From NCBI GenBank assembly GCA_902789225.1, contig CADANC010000005.1, positions 1-64,000 of the forward strand: 64,000 nucleotides of DNA, given 5' to 3'. Positions 61,094 through 64,000 of this stretch are shown one piece after another. The notes beneath the pieces are model-generated. The model had not been told where the DNA came from. It did not search any database and worked only from the letters and a program-made list of their open reading frames with translations. How positions within the stretch are numbered: the stretch's first letter is position 1; each line of letters starts with the position of its first letter. Position numbers and translations under genes: made by a program. This DNA is from an uncultured Erysipelotrichaceae bacterium (GTDB lineage Bacteria > Bacillota_I > Bacilli_A > RF39 > UBA660).

Positions 61094-63313
61094 ATGGAAA
61101 AATTCGAATTAGACTTTCATGGAAGAAAAATAATAGTTGAACATGGAGAATTAGCTAAACAAGCAACTGGATCTGTATTAGTAAGATATAATGATACAGT
61201 AGTTTTAACAGCTGCAGTAGTTAATAAAAATGTTAATTTATTATCTGATTTCTTTCCATTAACAGTTAATTATCAAGAAAAATTATATTCAGTTGGAAAA
61301 ATACCTGGAGGATTTATTAAAAGGGAAGGAAGACCTAGTGATGCAGCAACTCTAGCAGCTCGTATGATAGATAGACCTATGCGTCCATTATTCCCAGAAG
61401 GATTTAAAAATGAAGTACAAATCATTTCAACAGTACTTTCAGTTGATCAAGATTGTTCACCTGAATTAACTGCTATGTTAGCTTCATCTCTAGCAGTATC
61501 TATTTCTAAAATACCATTCAATGGTCCAATTGCTGGAGTAAAAGTAGGTAGAATAGATGGAGAGTTCATTATCAATCCTACACCTGAAGAATTAGAAAAA
61601 TCAGATATAGACTTAACAGTAGCAGGAACTAAAGATGCTATTAATATGGTTGAATCAAGTGCTGATCAAGTAGATGAAGAAACAATGTTAGAAGCATTAA
61701 TGTTTGGTCATGATGCAGTAAAAGAACTTATTGCATTTGAAGAAGAAATTATTGATGCTATCGGAGAAGAAAAAATGGAGTATGAAACTCTAACTCCAGA
61801 TGAAGATTTAATTGCTAGAGTAACTGAAATGTCATCAGCTAGAATGGATGAAGCATTAAGAATAAAAGATAAACTAGAAAAATATAATGCAATTGATGAA
61901 TTAAAAGAAGAAGTAACTAATACTTTCATTGAAGAAAATGAAGAAACAATGAACGAAGATGAATTAAAAGAATTAGTTGCTAAAGTTAATATGGTATTAT
62001 CTGATGTAGAATACAAACTATTTAGAAGTATCGTAGTAAAAGAAGGAAAAAGAGCAGATGGTAGAAAAATGGATGAAATTAGACCATTATCTACAGATAT
62101 AGATTTATTACCTAGAACTCACGGTAGTGCATTATTTACTCGTGGAGAAACACAAGCACTATCTACAACAACTCTAGGAGCTCTAAATGAACATCAAGTA
62201 ATTGACGGTCTAGGTTTAGAAGATCAAAAGAGATTTATGTTACATTATAATTTCCCACAATTTTCAGTAGGAGAAACAGGAAGATATGGTTCACCTGGTA
62301 GAAGAGAAATAGGACATGGTGCATTAGGAGAAAAAGCACTAGCTAGAGTAATCCCATCTGAAAAAGAATTCCCATATACAATCAGAGTTGTATCAGAAAT
62401 TCTAGAATCAAACGGATCATCATCTCAAGCATCAATTTGTGCTGGATGTATGTCACTAATGGCTGCAGGAGTTCCAATTAAAGCTCCGGTTGCAGGAATT
62501 GCTATGGGATTAATTACTCATGAAAATGACTATACAATATTAACTGATATTCAAGGTATGGAAGACCATTTAGGAGATATGGACTTTAAAGTAGCCGGAA
62601 CTAGAGAAGGAATTACTGCACTTCAAATGGATATTAAAATCAAAGGAATTACAAAAGAAATTCTAAAAGAAGCATTAGCTCAAGCTAAAAAAGCAAGATT
62701 ACAAATATTAGATGTTATTGCTGATCAAATTCCAGAACCTCGTAAAGAAGTATCTAAATATGCTCCTAAGATGGAAACATTTACAATTGATCCACTTAAA
62801 ATTAAAGATGTTATTGGTAAAGGTGGAGAAACAATTACTAAGATTATTTGCGAAGCATCAAATGTAACTGAAGTAACTAATGTAAATGCTGTAAAAGTAG
62901 AATTAGAAGATGATGGAACTGTAATTATCTATCATCAAGACAAAGATATAATTGATAAAACACGTAAGATGATTGAAGATATTACACGTGAAGTTGAAAA
63001 AGGAAAAATCTATGAAGCAAAAGTAATTCGTATAGAAGAATATGGATGCTTTATTGAATTATGGCCTGGTTGTGAAGGTATGGTACATATATCTCAACTA
63101 GCTCATGAAAGAGTAAACAAAGTAGAAGATGTAGTTCACGTTGGTGATGAAATCTTAGTAAAAGCTTTAGGAAAAGATAAGAAGGGAAGAGAAGATTTCT
63201 CTCGTAAAGATGCCTTACCTAAACCAGTAAGAAAAGAGAAAAAAGAAGAACCAACTGAAGAAAAAGTTGAAGAAAAAATAGAAGAACCTGTTGAAGAGAC
63301 AGTTGAAGAATAA
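61094..63313 (+). CDS. pnp: Polyribonucleotide nucleotidyltransferase
   Basis: ATG 61094 follows GAGGAAAGGA; the longer frame from 61058 would start inside the terminator. About 739 aa: two RNase PH domains (about 1-215 and 310-540; second with [14 protein letters not shown] and [15 protein letters not shown]), a linker helical domain, KH (VIGKGGETI near 575) and S1 (about 635-700). The tail is Lys/Glu-rich and repetitive. Degrades RNA 3' to 5' with phosphate. Followed by a terminator. Confidence 0.98.
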   Translation: MEKFELDFHGRKIIVEHGELAKQATGSVLVRYNDTVVLTAAVVNKNVNLLSDFFPLTVNYQEKLYSVGKIPGGFIKREGRPSDAATLAARMIDRPMRPLFPEGFKNEVQIISTVLSVDQDCSPELTAMLASSLAVSISKIPFNGPIAGVKVGRIDGEFIINPTPEELEKSDIDLTVAGTKDAINMVESSADQVDEETMLEALMFGHDAVKELIAFEEEIIDAIGEEKMEYETLTPDEDLIARVTEMSSARMDEALRIKDKLEKYNAIDELKEEVTNTFIEENEETMNEDELKELVAKVNMVLSDVEYKLFRSIVVKEGKRADGRKMDEIRPLSTDIDLLPRTHGSALFTRGETQALSTTTLGALNEHQVIDGLGLEDQKRFMLHYNFPQFSVGETGRYGSPGRREIGHGALGEKALARVIPSEKEFPYTIRVVSEILESNGSSSQASICAGCMSLMAAGVPIKAPVAGIAMGLITHENDYTILTDIQGMEDHLGDMDFKVAGTREGITALQMDIKIKGITKEILKEALAQAKKARLQILDVIADQIPEPRKEVSKYAPKMETFTIDPLKIKDVIGKGGETITKIICEASNVTEVTNVNAVKVELEDDGTVIIYHQDKDIIDKTRKMIEDITREVEKGKIYEAKVIRIEEYGCFIELWPGCEGMVHISQLAHERVNKVEDVVHVGDEILVKALGKDKKGREDFSRKDALPKPVRKEKKEEPTEEKVEEKIEEPVEETVEE

Positions 63314-63345
63314 AAGTAAGTTCATTTGAATTTACTTTTTTTATT
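63312..63345 (+). terminator. Terminator of pnp
   Basis: A 12-bp stem AAAAGTAAGTTC / GAATTTACTTTT with one G-T pair and 4-nt loop, overlapping the stop, then T-run. Confidence 0.85.
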
Positions 63346-63377
63346 CTTTTATGATATATTAAAATAGGTGATATCAT

Positions 63378-64000
63378 ATGAGTAATTTAAATGATTTTTA
63401 TAATAATAACTCAAATGGAAATAATAACAATAATACCAATAACACAGATTCTATTAATGACTTTTTTAATACAAGCCCAAATCAAGAATTAGAAATAGAA
63501 GATACTAGAAATCTAGTAGATGCTCCCGATTTAAATTATAAAAAAGAAATAGATAATAAACCTAGTAGGCAAATTAATGATAATTCTAATATTATAAATC
63601 AAAATAATCTGCCAAATGCAAGATTTGAAAGAGAATATCATTTTGATGATGGCTCAGATAAAAAAAATATCATTAAAAATATCATTTTAATTTCAATAGT
63701 AATAATAGTAGGATTTTTCCTTGTATACAATTATAGCGGAGTAAGAGATACATCTCCACAACAAGAAACTCCAGTAGAAGAACCTACACCAGTAGAGCCA
63801 ACTCCTCAACCAGAGCAAAGTACTCCAGCAGCACAAGATCAACCAGTAGTACAAGAAGATGGAACAATAACACATCAAGAAGATGAAGTATATTTAGAAG
63901 TAAGTACATCAAGAATGATAAGTGGATCAGGCATAGAACAAATAGGAAAGGAACAATTTTATAAAACAGATATTAATAGAGAAATTAATAGTAATGGAGT
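63378..64000 (+). CDS. Asn-rich single-pass membrane protein (3' end outside window)
   Basis: ATG 63378 follows TAGGTGAT. The frame is open to the right edge (207 codons). N-terminal ~95 residues are Asn/Asp-rich and probably cytosolic, with a twice-used motif LNDFYNN / INDFFNT. A membrane helix (about 97-115) is followed by a Pro/Glu/Gln-rich outer linker (PVEEPTPVEPTPQPEQ) and the start of a domain. Same general plan as the proteins at 24-31 kb. Function unknown. Confidence 0.6.
   Translation, partial: MSNLNDFYNNNSNGNNNNNTNNTDSINDFFNTSPNQELEIEDTRNLVDAPDLNYKKEIDNKPSRQINDNSNIINQNNLPNARFEREYHFDDGSDKKNIIKNIILISIVIIVGFFLVYNYSGVRDTSPQQETPVEEPTPVEPTPQPEQSTPAAQDQPVVQEDGTITHQEDEVYLEVSTSRMISGSGIEQIGKEQFYKTDINREINSNG

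Noticed and set aside
1-64000. Mycoplasma-type code (TGA = Trp)
   Set aside because: Several intact genes end in TGA at the expected length (for example ylxR and the EIIB-like gene) and conserved Trp positions use TGG.

Overview
The window is very AT-rich, with short intergenic gaps, strong AGGAGG/GGTGA ribosome-binding sites and compact hairpin terminators. A PolC-type DNA polymerase III, a T-box in front of valS, a nusA-ylxR-infB-rbfA operon, radC, single-pass membrane proteins and a WXG100-like (type VII secretion) locus point to a low-GC Gram-positive bacterium. It is probably one of the small-genome gut Bacilli/Mollicutes-related lineages (RF39-like). TGA is used as a stop (for example ylxR and the 103-aa EIIB-like gene), so the Mycoplasma code does not apply. 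The lineage is inference; no 16S gene is present.

Layout. 1-3.4 kb: two tandem prepilin-like surface proteins, the first cut by the window edge. 3.4-9.3 kb: a HerA/DUF853 ATPase on the minus strand, a membrane VWA protein, its binding-protein-like partner, and a secreted wall protein with a sortase-like tail. 9.4-11.8 kb: pyrP-upp uracil uptake and salvage behind a leader peptide and terminator that look like UTP-sensitive attenuation. 11.8-18.1 kb: a beta-helix-like protein, a metallophosphoesterase relic, a broken FAD oxidoreductase, a membrane cyclophilin, a BspA/DUF285 surface protein and a dCMP deaminase. 18.1-23.9 kb: a small kinase, T-box, a 21-codon ORF, valS and an HTH/P-loop/CYTH fusion. 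24-31 kb: a run of single-pass membrane proteins (zinc-ribbon zincin, degenerate HtrA-like protein and others). 31-33 kb: radC, tRNA-Ala(UGC) and PrsW.

33.1-40.5 kb is the main accessory region. It holds four overlapping genes for small helical proteins, a WXG100-like pair, two large modular proteins, a DUF4176 protein and an NlpC/P60 effector with a helical N-terminus. It looks like a type VII secretion substrate locus without its EssC-type motor in the window. Intercistronic hairpins and a structured leader may set expression ratios.

40.5-63.3 kb is mostly housekeeping: a Cys-less EIIB-like protein, RluB, ferredoxin, PolC, Ldh, TruB, a shortened RimP, NusA, YlxR (RnpM), IF-2, RbfA, rpsO and pnp. 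It is interrupted by a CPBP protease, a pilin-like/glucosaminidase fusion and a three-gene set (54-aa membrane peptide, methyltransferase, membrane sulfatase-like protein) probably acting on surface glycans. The last gene, an Asn-rich single-pass protein, runs off the window.

A recurring theme is membrane-anchored proteins that keep an enzyme fold but have lost catalytic residues (metallophosphoesterase, HtrA, EIIB).
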